From an uncultured Methanobrevibacter sp. (GTDB lineage: Archaea; Methanobacteriota; Methanobacteria; Methanobacteriales; Methanobacteriaceae): 64,000 bases of DNA. Position numbers and translations under genes: made by a program. The stretch is from the NCBI RefSeq assembly GCF_900314695.1, contig NZ_OMWD01000005.1, positions 1 through 64,000 on the forward strand, given 5' to 3'. The notes below the pieces were generated by a model. It was not told where the DNA came from. It was given only the letters and a program-made list of their open reading frames with translations, and did not search any database. Positions 1 through 8,119 of this stretch are shown in pieces (the first letter of the stretch is position 1; each line of letters begins with the position of its first letter).

Positions 1-880
1 AGCTGTCAACTTCCAATGGACTGATGATGAGTTAAAATATGTGCCTAACCAATACCATAATTATCCTGTTGTTGGTGGGTGGTATGGTTCTCAAGATGGC
101 AGTTATGAGGAATTTATTGCATCCGAACCGGATATTGTAATTGAATCTATCGATGAAGGTGGAGATGGCGATTTGTCAACAGTTAAAGAACGTCAGGATA
201 AATTTGGTAAAATTCCTGTTGTTGCAGTAAATGATACAACAAATGTTGAAAAGATTGGGGAATCAATAACATTTATGGGGGAAGTTGTTGGAGCACAAGA
301 CAAAGCAAAAGAGCTCAATGACTTCAACAATAAATATCTTGATATGGTTCATGATAAATCATCTAAATTATCTGACAGCAATAAAAAAACGGTTTATTAT
401 GCTCAAGGTGATGACGGTCTTCAAACCAATCCTTCACATTCAACCCATGGACAACTTATTGATTTGGTCGGTGGAAAAAATGTTGCAGATTCTGTCAGTC
501 AGGGAAATACGACAGCTGGTGTTCAGGTTTCAATGGAACAGGTAATAAGCTGGAATCCTGATAAGATTATTACAAATGATCCTGAATTCTATTCACATGT
601 TTATAATGATTCCAATTGGGGCAAAATCAATGCGGTCAAAAATAAGGAAGTTTACCTGTCACCGCAATCTCCTTTCAAATGGTTTGATAGGCCTGTTGGA
701 GCAAACATGATTATTGGTGTGCCATGGACTGCAAAGGTTCTTTATCCTGATGATTATAAGGACATCAACATGAAAGATGCAACCAAAGAGTTTTATTCCA
801 ACTTTTATCATATTGATTTGAGTGATGATGATGCAAAACAAATTTTATTAGATTCAGGACTTAAGGAATCAAATCTGTAG
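1..880 (+). CDS. Metal-chelate (iron/corrinoid/molybdate-type) ABC transporter substrate-binding protein, 5' end missing
   Basis: The reading frame is open back to base 2, so the gene begins upstream and the GTG at 41 is internal. The visible part is a class III periplasmic-binding-protein fold (FepB/BtuF type): VVGGWYG and PDIVI early, a central helix, then GGKNVA and WNPDKIITND, and a C-terminal WFDRP...GVPW...LYPDDY block typical of iron-siderophore binders. It should capture a metal complex outside the membrane and deliver it to the permease 7 bases downstream. The lipoprotein or signal region lies outside the window. The substrate cannot be read from sequence. Iron chelate is the usual annotation, but BtuCD-like systems also carry cobalamin, molybdate or tungstate. 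Confidence 0.85.
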   Translation, partial: AVNFQWTDDELKYVPNQYHNYPVVGGWYGSQDGSYEEFIASEPDIVIESIDEGGDGDLSTVKERQDKFGKIPVVAVNDTTNVEKIGESITFMGEVVGAQDKAKELNDFNNKYLDMVHDKSSKLSDSNKKTVYYAQGDDGLQTNPSHSTHGQLIDLVGGKNVADSVSQGNTTAGVQVSMEQVISWNPDKIITNDPEFYSHVYNDSNWGKINAVKNKEVYLSPQSPFKWFDRPVGANMIIGVPWTAKVLYPDDYKDINMKDATKEFYSNFYHIDLSDDDAKQILLDSGLKESNL

Positions 881-887
881 TGGTTTT

Positions 888-1901
888 ATGGATAAAGAAA
901 CAAAAGAGATTATAAGTATCATACTTTTAATCTTTTTTCCAATAATTTTGTTTTTCGCTTCATTTTTAATAGGGAGATACCCAATAAGTCCCATTGATGT
1001 AGTCAATACAATATTGTGTCCAATATTTCCACAATTGGAAGTGAACTCTACAATAACAACAATTGTTTATGAAATAAGGCTTCCAAGGATTCTTGGAGCA
1101 ATTGTCGTTGGAGCATGTCTTGCAATTTCTGGAGCTGCATTTCAGTCAATATTCAAAAACCCTTTGGTATCCTCTGATTTGCTCGGAGTTTCAAACGGTG
1201 CTGGATTTGGGGCGGCATTGGCTATTTTGTTAAGTGGTGCAAACATTGTCACCCAGATATTTGCATTTGTCTTTGGATTGATTTCTGTTGCAACTACTTA
1301 TTTGATATCAAGAACTTATAAAGCCGGTGGGATACTAGTTTTGGTTTTATCTGGAGTTGCAATATCCGCATTTTTCAATTCATTAATTTCTGCAATTAAG
1401 TTTATAGCAGATCCTGATGATAAACTGCCTGAAATTGTATATTGGCTAATGGGCTCTTTGGCTTCCATAAACGCTGACAAATTGCTCATGATTTTAATTC
1501 CCGTAATCATCGGCCTTGTGATATTGTTGCTTTTGAGATGGCATATGAATTTGCTTGCAATGGGTGATGAGGAAGCACAGTCATTAGGTTTGAACCCTTC
1601 AAGAATACGATTGCTGATAATTGCCGGTTGCACATTGTTAACTTCAGCTGCAGTTTCCATAAGTGGAATCGTCGGATGGGTTGGTTTGATAATACCTCAC
1701 ATGGCACGTATGATTGTAGGTCCTGACAATAGGGTACTTCTTCCGGCTTCTTTGAGTTTGGGAGCTAGCTTCTTATTGTTGATAGATAATATATCAAGGG
1801 CAGTCATAGCGATTGAAATACCAATAGGCATTTTAACAGCAATTATTGGTGTTCCAATATTTTTATACTTACTTAAAAGGGGTTATTCAGAATGGTCGTA
1901 G
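888..1901 (+). CDS. FecCD-family ABC transporter permease
   Basis: A 337-residue polytopic membrane protein of the BtuC/FecCD family, close to the family's usual length. Diagnostic stretches are RLPRILGA near residue 65, GAAFQSIFKNPLVSSDLLGVSNGAGFGA around residues 85-110, and a C-terminal SGIVGWVGLIIPHMARMIVG block. It forms the transmembrane path for the metal complex delivered by the preceding binding protein. It overlaps the ATPase gene by 10 bases, so the three genes are one operon and probably translationally coupled. Confidence 0.93.
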   Translation: MDKETKEIISIILLIFFPIILFFASFLIGRYPISPIDVVNTILCPIFPQLEVNSTITTIVYEIRLPRILGAIVVGACLAISGAAFQSIFKNPLVSSDLLGVSNGAGFGAALAILLSGANIVTQIFAFVFGLISVATTYLISRTYKAGGILVLVLSGVAISAFFNSLISAIKFIADPDDKLPEIVYWLMGSLASINADKLLMILIPVIIGLVILLLLRWHMNLLAMGDEEAQSLGLNPSRIRLLIIAGCTLLTSAAVSISGIVGWVGLIIPHMARMIVGPDNRVLLPASLSLGASFLLLIDNISRAVIAIEIPIGILTAIIGVPIFLYLLKRGYSEWS

Positions 1902-2695
1902 ATACAAAATTGTTTGAAGTAAAAAATATTTCCTTTTCATATGATGATGAGGAAATTTTTTCAGATATCAGCTTTTGCATTAACCAAGGTGATGTATTAT
2001 GTATTCTGGGACCAAACGGTACTGGAAAAACCACATTAATCAAATGTCTCAATGGATTGCATGAAATTGGTTCTGGTGAAATTCTCATTAATGGTGAAAA
2101 TATGAAAAAACTATCATTTAGGGAAATTTCAAGGCATATTGGTTACATTCCTCAATCGCATGTACCTTCTTTTCCATTTAAAGTATTTGACGTTGTGTTG
2201 ATGGGGAGAGCGCCTTATCTTAATTTAACAGATTCTCCTAAGGAGGAGGATGTTAAAATAGCTGAAGATACCTTAAAAACTTTAGGAATTGAAAATCTGA
2301 AAGATAAGGAATATACCAATTTAAGTGGTGGTGAACGTCAGCTGGTGTTTTTGGCTAGAGTCTTATGTCAAAAACCTGACATTCTGATACTGGATGAGCC
2401 GACTTCACACTTGGACTTTGGAAATCAGATTAAACTTCTTGAAATTATTGACAATCTGTCAAAAAGTGGATTGGCGATTATAATGTCGTCACATTTTCCT
2501 GATCATGCATTTTTAAGCTCAACAAAAGTAGCAATCATGAAAAATAAAAAATTCATAGATTTTGGAGCGCCTGATGATGTTGTAACTGAAGATAACTTAA
2601 AAAAGGCTTATTCAATTGATGTTAAATTAATGGAATTGGATGATAAAAGAAAAGTATGTGTACCAATGAAAACAAATTTAAAACTAGATTTATAA
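1892..2695 (+). CDS. FecE/BtuD-family ABC transporter ATP-binding protein
   Basis: A 267-residue ATPase. Walker A GPNGTGKTT is near residue 40, the signature LSGGERQ near 145, Walker B ILILDEPTSHLD near 165, and the switch histidine in SSHFPDHAF. It powers import through the permease it overlaps. The ATG at 1892 follows an AGGGG-like site inside the permease gene. The FmdE-like gene begins 9 bases after its stop, so it probably belongs to the same transcript. Confidence 0.93.
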   Translation: MVVDTKLFEVKNISFSYDDEEIFSDISFCINQGDVLCILGPNGTGKTTLIKCLNGLHEIGSGEILINGENMKKLSFREISRHIGYIPQSHVPSFPFKVFDVVLMGRAPYLNLTDSPKEEDVKIAEDTLKTLGIENLKDKEYTNLSGGERQLVFLARVLCQKPDILILDEPTSHLDFGNQIKLLEIIDNLSKSGLAIIMSSHFPDHAFLSSTKVAIMKNKKFIDFGAPDDVVTEDNLKKAYSIDVKLMELDDKRKVCVPMKTNLKLDL

Positions 2696-2704
2696 GGTGA
2701 TATT

Positions 2705-3274
2705 ATGAATGAAAAAGATTATGATGAACAATTGGCAAAAGCCCGTGATTTTCACGGCCATATTTGCGGGGGAATTGCAATCGGAACAAAACTTGCAATG
2801 TATGGGCTGGAATTGCTTGGAATGCCTTTAAATGAAAGACACAAAAACCTGATAGTATTTTTGGAAATAGACAGGTGTATGTCTGACGCAGTTCAATCAG
2901 TAACTGGATGTTCAATGGGTAAAAGAACATTGAAACAAATGTATTATGGTAAATTTGCAGCAACGTTCTACAATCAGGATACTGGCGAAGCCTTAAGAAT
3001 TACTGATGCAGATGCAAACAAGAAATTCAAAGATGAAGAAACAAAAGATGAAATGATTGCTCGTTTCAGAAGAACTCCTCCTGAAGAGTTGTTCAGTGTT
3101 CAAAAAGTAAAAATTGAATTGTCAAGAGGTGATATGCCGGGTAAACCTTACACAACCACATTCTGTTCGGTTTGTGGTGAAAAGGTATCTGACGGTCGCC
3201 ATAAGCTCATAGGTGGAAAACCTGTTTGCAGGTCTTGTGCTGAAGGTTCCTATTACGAAATTATTGATGAATGA
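2705..3274 (+). CDS. FmdE-family protein (formylmethanofuran dehydrogenase subunit E-like)
   Basis: A 189-residue soluble protein. The N-terminal FmdE domain has the characteristic DFHGHICGGIAIGTKLA segment (about residues 15-31) and DRCMSDAVQSVTGCSMGKRTL. The C-terminus is a zinc ribbon, CSVCG...CRSC (about residues 155-182). The start ATG is preceded by GGTGAT with 3 bases between. FmdE co-purifies with molybdenum formylmethanofuran dehydrogenase in some methanogens, but its chemistry is unsettled. Its place directly behind a BtuCD-type importer hints that the imported metal is one used in that enzyme system. That link is inference. Confidence 0.88.
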   Translation: MNEKDYDEQLAKARDFHGHICGGIAIGTKLAMYGLELLGMPLNERHKNLIVFLEIDRCMSDAVQSVTGCSMGKRTLKQMYYGKFAATFYNQDTGEALRITDADANKKFKDEETKDEMIARFRRTPPEELFSVQKVKIELSRGDMPGKPYTTTFCSVCGEKVSDGRHKLIGGKPVCRSCAEGSYYEIIDE

Positions 3275-3484
3275 TATTGCTATTTTTTATTCATCATAAT
3301 TTTTCTTATTTTTAAGTTTTAATCAAAATTTTTTATTTAATCTATTAAATACTTATTTTATTTATTTAATTTTACTTATTGGCAATTATTTGTTTATTAA
3401 TTTATTTTTAAATTATTCATTACGATATGTTTATATATTCATGTTGATTAATATTTAATTGTATAAAGAGTATAGGTCGGAATA

Positions 3485-4126
3485 ATGGATTTAATTGGGG
3501 GGTATTTAATAGTAATGCTGGTATTGTTTACAGGCAATATTGCATTATTGATGGGAAACATTAAGATCAACAATTTAAAATTGATTGCAACTTCAATACT
3601 TTTTTCTATCGTAGTATTTATAATATTAAATGTCTCTGTTTACTTAAATATATTCATAGTGGATTATTTTAGCTACATTTTTCTAATCATTTCACTCATA
3701 TTATTTTTCGTAATTTTCTATTTCATTAGAAACAATAACTTCAAACTTGCATTGTACTCTGTTTTGGCATTGTTTATCATTTCATTGACATTGTTCTGTT
3801 CACAAACAAGTTTAAATTATTTAGAAATGATTTTATATTCTTTATGTGTATTTATTATATTATTTGTTGTTTATCAACTTTCAAAATTATTGCATCATGC
3901 AAAAAGGCAATATTCTGTAATAATTGGGGAGTATATGTGCTTATTTTCTATATTGACATTAATTTTTGCATTGACATATAACTCTACTTTAAATTTGGAT
4001 TATTCGATGTTCAGTCCATTTTTAATTTTAACTCCTACATATCAGTTAATTTATGTTATTATCGCAATTATTGCTGTTTTGGTCATTGGTGTGTTCATAA
4101 ATGATAGTAAAGGAGGAAATTCATGA
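3485..4126 (+). CDS. Seven-helix membrane protein of an ExbB/ExbD-like cluster (DUF2162-like)
   Basis: A 213-residue protein with seven clear hydrophobic segments (near residues 5-25, 35-58, 62-85, 92-115, 118-138, 150-172 and 180-208) and short loops. I see no catalytic motif. It resembles the DUF2162 proteins that, as I recall, precede MotA/TolQ/ExbB and DUF2149 genes in Methanobacteriales; this recognition is moderate. A TATA-like TTTATATA at about 3430-3437 lies 48 bases upstream. Its stop overlaps the ExbB-like start (ATGA overlap), so the two products are probably made together and may form one complex. Confidence 0.7.
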   Translation: MDLIGGYLIVMLVLFTGNIALLMGNIKINNLKLIATSILFSIVVFIILNVSVYLNIFIVDYFSYIFLIISLILFFVIFYFIRNNNFKLALYSVLALFIISLTLFCSQTSLNYLEMILYSLCVFIILFVVYQLSKLLHHAKRQYSVIIGEYMCLFSILTLIFALTYNSTLNLDYSMFSPFLILTPTYQLIYVIIAIIAVLVIGVFINDSKGGNS

Positions 4127-4764
4127 TAATTCAAGGAACTGAAACGTTAACTTCATTAATTCACATTTTATCCGAAAGCCTTTTAACTCCTGTTATTGTA
4201 TTGCTTGTAATTTCAATTGTGATTGTTATTTTGTCTTTCGGTGGTTTAATTAATGAATATATTTCTAGAAAACCAATCAAATCTAAAGATTTGGAAGATT
4301 TGATAAGGAAAATTTCTTTTTCAACTAATGTCAATCAGATGAAAGAAGAGATTGCAAATAGTAATCTGTTTGATTATCAAAAGGAAGTTTTGACAAGAAT
4401 TGCAGATAATTATGATATTGGTCCTGATGCAAGAAAAGCGTTAGCCAGTGAATTAATCTCTGCTCAAGAAACTAGATTGATTAAAAAAACTAATAAGACT
4501 GATATATTGGTTCGTGTGGGTCCTAGTTTGGGTCTTTTAGGTACATTAATTCCATTGGGTCCTGGACTTGCTGCATTAGGCAGTGGAGATATTGCAACTC
4601 TTGCAGAATCTTTGACAATTGCTTTTGATACTACTGTTACTGGATTGACTGTAGGTGCGCTTTCTTTTTTAATTTCAAAATATAAAAAGCAATGGTATGA
4701 AAGCGAATTGATTGATGTTGAAACTGTTGCTGAAGCGGTGCTTGAAACTATAAACAAATGGTGA
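4123..4764 (+). CDS. MotA/TolQ/ExbB-family proton channel protein
   Basis: A 213-residue membrane protein. One transmembrane segment is near residues 20-43. A cytoplasmic region follows, then the ExbB core RVGPSLGLLGTLIPLG (about residues 126-141) and AFDTTVTGLTVGALSFLI (about 167-184), which hold the two helices that form the ion channel in this family. ExbB/MotA proteins couple ion flow to movement of a partner. The downstream DUF2149-like gene, which overlaps it, supplies a plausible ExbD-type partner. Methanogens lack an outer membrane and TonB, so the energised target is unknown. Confidence 0.85.
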   Translation: MIIQGTETLTSLIHILSESLLTPVIVLLVISIVIVILSFGGLINEYISRKPIKSKDLEDLIRKISFSTNVNQMKEEIANSNLFDYQKEVLTRIADNYDIGPDARKALASELISAQETRLIKKTNKTDILVRVGPSLGLLGTLIPLGPGLAALGSGDIATLAESLTIAFDTTVTGLTVGALSFLISKYKKQWYESELIDVETVAEAVLETINKW

Positions 4765-4769
4765 TTTGG

Positions 4770-5069
4770 ATGCTTAGAAAAAGAAGAAGAATTTCGGAAT
4801 CTGTTGATGATGATCCGATGAGTGGTTTAAATAACCTTTCAGATGCAATGCTAGTCCTTGCTTTAGGGTTTTTGATTTTTGCAATCATGGCGTTGGCTGT
4901 CAATCCGGATATGATTACTCAAACTCAATCAACTAAAGATGTTTCAACAGCAGACACATTTTCCCAAAATTACACTAATGCTAGTGGGATGGAAGACAGT
5001 GGATACAGTGAAGTTGGAAAAGTATATCAGGATCCGACTACCGGCGAACTGGTAATGGTGTCGAGCTAA
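4770..5069 (+). CDS. ExbD-like single-pass membrane protein (DUF2149-like)
   Basis: About 99 residues: a short basic N-terminus (RKRRR), then DDDPMSGLNNLSDAMLVLALGFLIFAIM, then a roughly 45-residue polar C-terminus outside the helix. The membrane-embedded Asp in LSDAMLVL sits where ExbD/TolR/MotB carry their proton-binding Asp. I chose ATG 4770 because GGTGAT precedes it by 4 bases, the spacing used throughout this window; an in-frame ATG at 4758 is an alternative. The C-terminus is far shorter than that of ExbD and has no peptidoglycan-binding domain. Confidence 0.75.
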   Translation: MLRKRRRISESVDDDPMSGLNNLSDAMLVLALGFLIFAIMALAVNPDMITQTQSTKDVSTADTFSQNYTNASGMEDSGYSEVGKVYQDPTTGELVMVSS

Positions 5070-5071
5070 TA

Positions 5072-5095
5072 TTTAGGAGTAATTTTGCTCCTAAA
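5072..5095 (+). terminator. Hairpin after the ExbB/ExbD-like operon
   Basis: TTTAGGAG pairs with CTCCTAAA around an 8-base T-rich loop, three bases after the stop of the last gene. T-rich sequence follows. It probably marks the 3' end of the transcript. Confidence 0.55.
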
Positions 5096-5226
5096 CTATC
5101 ATTTCATATACATGTCATTAATTTTAAATATTTTTTTTCAAGCAAGGTACAATAATTTTAATGTGGGATATTTTTAAAGTCGATATTGAAGGTATTTCAT
5201 ATCAAATAATTAATCGATAATTTGGT

Positions 5227-5628
5227 TTAATTAATTTTGGAACCGCACTCGCTACATGTTTTTGTTTGGAATTTTACAACTCCTCCACATTCTGGACATG
5301 ACCATTTTTCCATATCTTGCACCATCATTTTGCCGATTCCTGTTGTCTTAATGCGTTTGGCACTTTCAAGTGTGTTTAAATCATGCCTTTTGACATATTT
5401 TTTTGAGTGCTTTTTCATTATGGGGCATGGAAACTCACTGCATCTGCCACAATAGCTGAAATTCTTTTTATCAAAGCAATTTTTTATTTTACACTTTAAA
5501 CTGGCTTTGCTTTTCCCATCATCACCTATTAAGCATCCTGCACATGGATTTTGATATTTTTCACAGCTAATGCAATTGATGCCGCATGGTGCAAGTAATT
5601 TTGAATCGATTTCATCAGGCATTTTCAT
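5227..5628 (-). CDS. DUF3795-type cysteine-rich protein with C-terminal zinc ribbon
   Basis: A 133-residue soluble protein. The N-terminal part has the DUF3795 pattern APCGINCISCEKY...CAGC, further Cys pairs (KCKIKNC, YCGRCSEFPC), and a C-terminal zinc ribbon CPECGG...CSECGSK. Sixteen cysteines in 133 residues suggest several bound zinc ions or an iron-sulfur site. The ATG follows AAGGAGG by 8 bases, which fixes the start. It diverges from the L15e gene. The function of the family is unknown. Confidence 0.78.
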   Translation of the reverse strand: MKMPDEIDSKLLAPCGINCISCEKYQNPCAGCLIGDDGKSKASLKCKIKNCFDKKNFSYCGRCSEFPCPIMKKHSKKYVKRHDLNTLESAKRIKTTGIGKMMVQDMEKWSCPECGGVVKFQTKTCSECGSKIN

Positions 5629-5726
5629 AAGTTAGTCCTCCTTAAGAAAGTTATATACATAATTTTAAGGTTTGTTAAATTTAAAATTTTCTTTAAAGGG
5701 TAATTTTTTCTTATTTTTACGATACC

Positions 5727-5736
5727 TTTATAAATA
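5727..5736 (+). promoter_or_regulatory. TATA box of the L15e gene
   Basis: TTTATAAATA matches the archaeal TATA consensus. Transcription would start near 5757-5760, giving a leader of about 90 bases before the L15e ATG at 5849. The leader contains a small hairpin (GGGA/TCCC, 5794-5806) and a 15-codon upstream reading frame. Confidence 0.65.
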
Positions 5737-5808
5737 CATAAAACAAATATTTGATTACTGTTATTTTATAGCAGTGCTAAAATACTTTTTTTGGGGATAA
5801 GTTCCCAT

Positions 5809-5856
5809 ATGGATGTGGCCCTTGTGGCTGAACAAAAAGGTGTTATTTATGTATAA
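5809..5856 (+). other. Possible upstream reading frame overlapping the L15e start
   Basis: An ATG at 5809 opens 15 codons ending in a TAA that overlaps the first codons of L15e by 8 bases. The L15e ribosome binding site lies inside it. It has no clear binding site of its own. It could couple translation to L15e or be chance. Confidence 0.3.
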
Positions 5857-6406
5857 ATATATTAGAGACGCATGGAAAAACCCTGATGAGTCTTACGTAC
5901 GTGAACTCATGTGGGAAAGAGCTCCTAAATGGAGAAGACAAAAAGCAGTTCAAAGAATTGAAAGACCAACTAGACTCGACAGAGCTAGAAGTTTAGGTTA
6001 CAGAGCTAAAAAAGGTTTCGTTTTAGTAAGAACCAGAGTAAGACGTGGTGGAAGAAGAAAAACCCGTCACTTCAACGGTCGTAAACCTAAAAGAATGGGT
6101 GTAAACAAAATTACCCAAGCAAAATCCATTCAAAGAATTGCTGAAGAACGTGTAGGCAAAAAATACCCTAACTTAGAAGTTTTAAACTCTTATTGGGTAT
6201 GGTCTGACGGTAGATATAAATATTATGAAGTAATTTTAGTAGATCCACAAAGTCCTTCTATCATTAATGATAAAAAAATCAATTGGATTTGCTCCAAAAA
6301 ACACACTAACAGAGCTCTCAGAGGCTTAACTAGTGCTGGTAATAAAGGACGTGGAATCAAATCTAAAGGAAAAGGCTCAGAACAAGCTAGAAGAAGAAAA
6401 ATTTAA
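5849..6406 (+). CDS. rpl15e: Large ribosomal subunit protein eL15
   Basis: 185 residues, very basic. The N-terminus MYKYIRDAWKNPDESYVREL and the following WERAPKWRR are diagnostic for archaeal L15e. The protein binds 23S rRNA in the large subunit. The start is the ATG at 5849, preceded by AAGGTG at 5837-5842; the reading frame extends upstream but that extension is not part of the family. It is followed by an RNA-binding protein gene, a common archaeal arrangement with translation or exosome genes. Confidence 0.96.
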   Translation: MYKYIRDAWKNPDESYVRELMWERAPKWRRQKAVQRIERPTRLDRARSLGYRAKKGFVLVRTRVRRGGRRKTRHFNGRKPKRMGVNKITQAKSIQRIAEERVGKKYPNLEVLNSYWVWSDGRYKYYEVILVDPQSPSIINDKKINWICSKKHTNRALRGLTSAGNKGRGIKSKGKGSEQARRRKI

Positions 6407-6432
6407 TTTTTCTTCATTCCTTTTTGATTAAA

Positions 6433-6855
6433 ATGATTCATAATATAAAATTCAGGGCTTTCGTTTATGAAAATGAAAGTATTGATGAAATAACTCAATC
6501 TATTTTAAATATTCTTCCTGAAGCCGATATTGAAGCTGAAGAGGCTGAAGGATTGCTTGAAGATAAAATAATAATTTTATCTGGTGTTGTATCCAAAAAA
6601 AGATACACAAAGACTTTTTTTAAAACACTTTTGGACAGTGTTGATTTAGAAAAATTGAATGATGATTTAGAGCTTAAAATCGATGAAAAAGGTAACTGGT
6701 TTTTAAGATTCGATAAGGATGATGCTCTTGATGAAAAATGGACAATTCTGGATAAGGGTGATGCGATTCATCTTAAGGTTAAAATTGCTGCATTTCCTGC
6801 AAAAAAACAGATTGCAGTTGACAAGGTGCGCGAAGCTATTGAAAGCCATTCATGA
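6433..6855 (+). CDS. RNA-binding protein of the COG1325 type (exosome-associated family)
   Basis: About 140 residues, acidic. It matches the archaeal PF01877 family (dsRBD-like fold): KFRAFVYENE at the start, a central IIILSGVVSKKRYTKTFFKTL and a C-terminal DAIHLKVKIAAFPAKKQIA. These proteins sit beside L15e and exosome or RNase P genes in many archaea. The ATG at 6433 gives the family N-terminus; a TTG at 6424 is less likely. No strong ribosome binding site is visible, so it may be translated together with L15e. Confidence 0.82.
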   Translation: MIHNIKFRAFVYENESIDEITQSILNILPEADIEAEEAEGLLEDKIIILSGVVSKKRYTKTFFKTLLDSVDLEKLNDDLELKIDEKGNWFLRFDKDDALDEKWTILDKGDAIHLKVKIAAFPAKKQIAVDKVREAIESHS

Positions 6856-6859
6856 TTAT

Positions 6860-7747
6860 TCATTTAAATGTGGTAGTTGCAATTTCTAAGCCGCATTCAT
6901 CAATCATATTTAAAATTTCTTTAAATATTTCATATTTTAAAATATCGTTTGTTACAAGACTGTTTGCACCTGCATCGAGGTAATATTTACCATATTCCAG
7001 TTTATATTGGGAAAGTGGAACTGTAATGGTAATTTTTGGATACATTATACGTGTAATTGCAATTGTCTTTAGATGTTCCATAAGGGGGATAATCTGCTCT
7101 TCTTTGGTTGGAAGATCTGGGTATGTATTGTAATTTATGATAGGTATTTCTTCAAGTGTTCTATAATTGCTTAAAAATCTTAGATGTTTTAATCTATCTG
7201 GAATCTCTTCTCCAATTCCCAAAACTAATCCTGATGATAATCCTATTCCGTTTTTGGAAATGTTTTGACAAAGTTTAATTCTTTGAGTTAATGTGTCTTT
7301 TGGATGATTGTTTAGGAATACTTCATTATTCACTGTTGATAGGTTACAGCAAATTGTATCAACACCTATATTGGACAATTCTTCAATTGATTCAAATGAA
7401 AATTCTCCGCTTATGCTTACATGTGTCTTTAGGTTTGTATTTTCCTTAACAAGTTTACAGGCATTTATAACGTCTTCATCAGTTTCATATTGTCTAAAAA
7501 AATTCACTCGAGGAATATCCAATTCTTCGCTTCTTTTAATACATGCTAATAACTTTTCGCAAGTTTTATCTTTAATTGATAATGTTGGAGTTAATAAGAC
7601 TTTTTTAGAGTATTTGTCTCGAATGGTTTTGGCTGAATTTAGCAATTGATTTATCTTATTTTCATCTTCGAGTGTAAGCAATTTTTCATAGTCTAAACTG
7701 GAAAGGTTTTTTCCTTTTTGACATTTATCCAAAATTGCATCGACCAT
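6860..7747 (-). CDS. Biotin-synthase/HmdB-like protein with an incomplete iron-sulfur motif
   Basis: About 295 residues. The pattern follows BioB-type radical SAM enzymes: an N-terminal helical region, a GVDTICCNLSTVN strand, a GIGLSSGLVLGIGE glycine motif and a PIINYNTYPDLPT segment. Where BioB has CxxxCxxC, this protein reads TCEKLLACIKR, that is C-x5-C-x2-R. HmdB proteins of methanogens use C-x5-C-x2-C, so the third cysteine is replaced by Arg. It may not hold a normal [4Fe-4S] cluster. The start is ATG 7747, six bases after AGGTG. It is convergent with the RNA-binding gene, 4 bases away. Confidence 0.7.
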   Translation of the reverse strand: MVDAILDKCQKGKNLSSLDYEKLLTLEDENKINQLLNSAKTIRDKYSKKVLLTPTLSIKDKTCEKLLACIKRSEELDIPRVNFFRQYETDEDVINACKLVKENTNLKTHVSISGEFSFESIEELSNIGVDTICCNLSTVNNEVFLNNHPKDTLTQRIKLCQNISKNGIGLSSGLVLGIGEEIPDRLKHLRFLSNYRTLEEIPIINYNTYPDLPTKEEQIIPLMEHLKTIAITRIMYPKITITVPLSQYKLEYGKYYLDAGANSLVTNDILKYEIFKEILNMIDECGLEIATTTFK

Positions 7748-7768
7748 ATAAAACACCTGCTTTTTATT

Positions 7769-7999
7769 TTATTCTTCGTAATTTATTTCAATTTTTAAAA
7801 TAATGTAATCTCCAATTGTTGCAATATCTTCGTAATTAATTTTGGTGATATTTGTACTAGATAGTATGTTCTTTTTCAATGCAATGTCTAAAGTTTTTAT
7901 TTCACCTGTTTCATTGTCAAAATCTGCATTATCTATTCTTCCAATATCATTTGCATTTTTGTCTAATACTTGTTTTAAGAAAAGTTCTTTGATTTTCAT
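7769..7999 (-). CDS. PRC-barrel domain protein
   Basis: 76 residues, a single PRC-barrel: MKIKELFLKQVLDKNANDIG with the usual xxGRIDNADFDNETGEI turn. Short archaeal PRC-barrel proteins occur in RNA-related and cytoskeletal contexts, but their roles are mostly unknown. The ATG at 7999 is preceded by GGTGAAAAC; an upstream ATG at 8035 would add 12 non-family residues. It lies 21 bases upstream of the radical-SAM-like gene on the same strand, so the two may be co-transcribed. Confidence 0.75.
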   Translation of the reverse strand: MKIKELFLKQVLDKNANDIGRIDNADFDNETGEIKTLDIALKKNILSSTNITKINYEDIATIGDYIILKIEINYEE

Positions 8000-8119
8000 G
8001 TTTTCACCTAAAGTTATAATTACTTTTTTTAACATATAATTTAATAGTAATATTATTTTGAATATTATTTAATTTAAACTTTTTTCATTTATAAAGTTAT
8101 GTATGATTAAGGTGATATT

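Noticed and set aside
5072..5095. TTTAGG...CCTAAA as a third DtxR box
   Set aside because: The arms are 12 bases apart, not 4, and it lies behind a stop codon. A terminator hairpin explains it.
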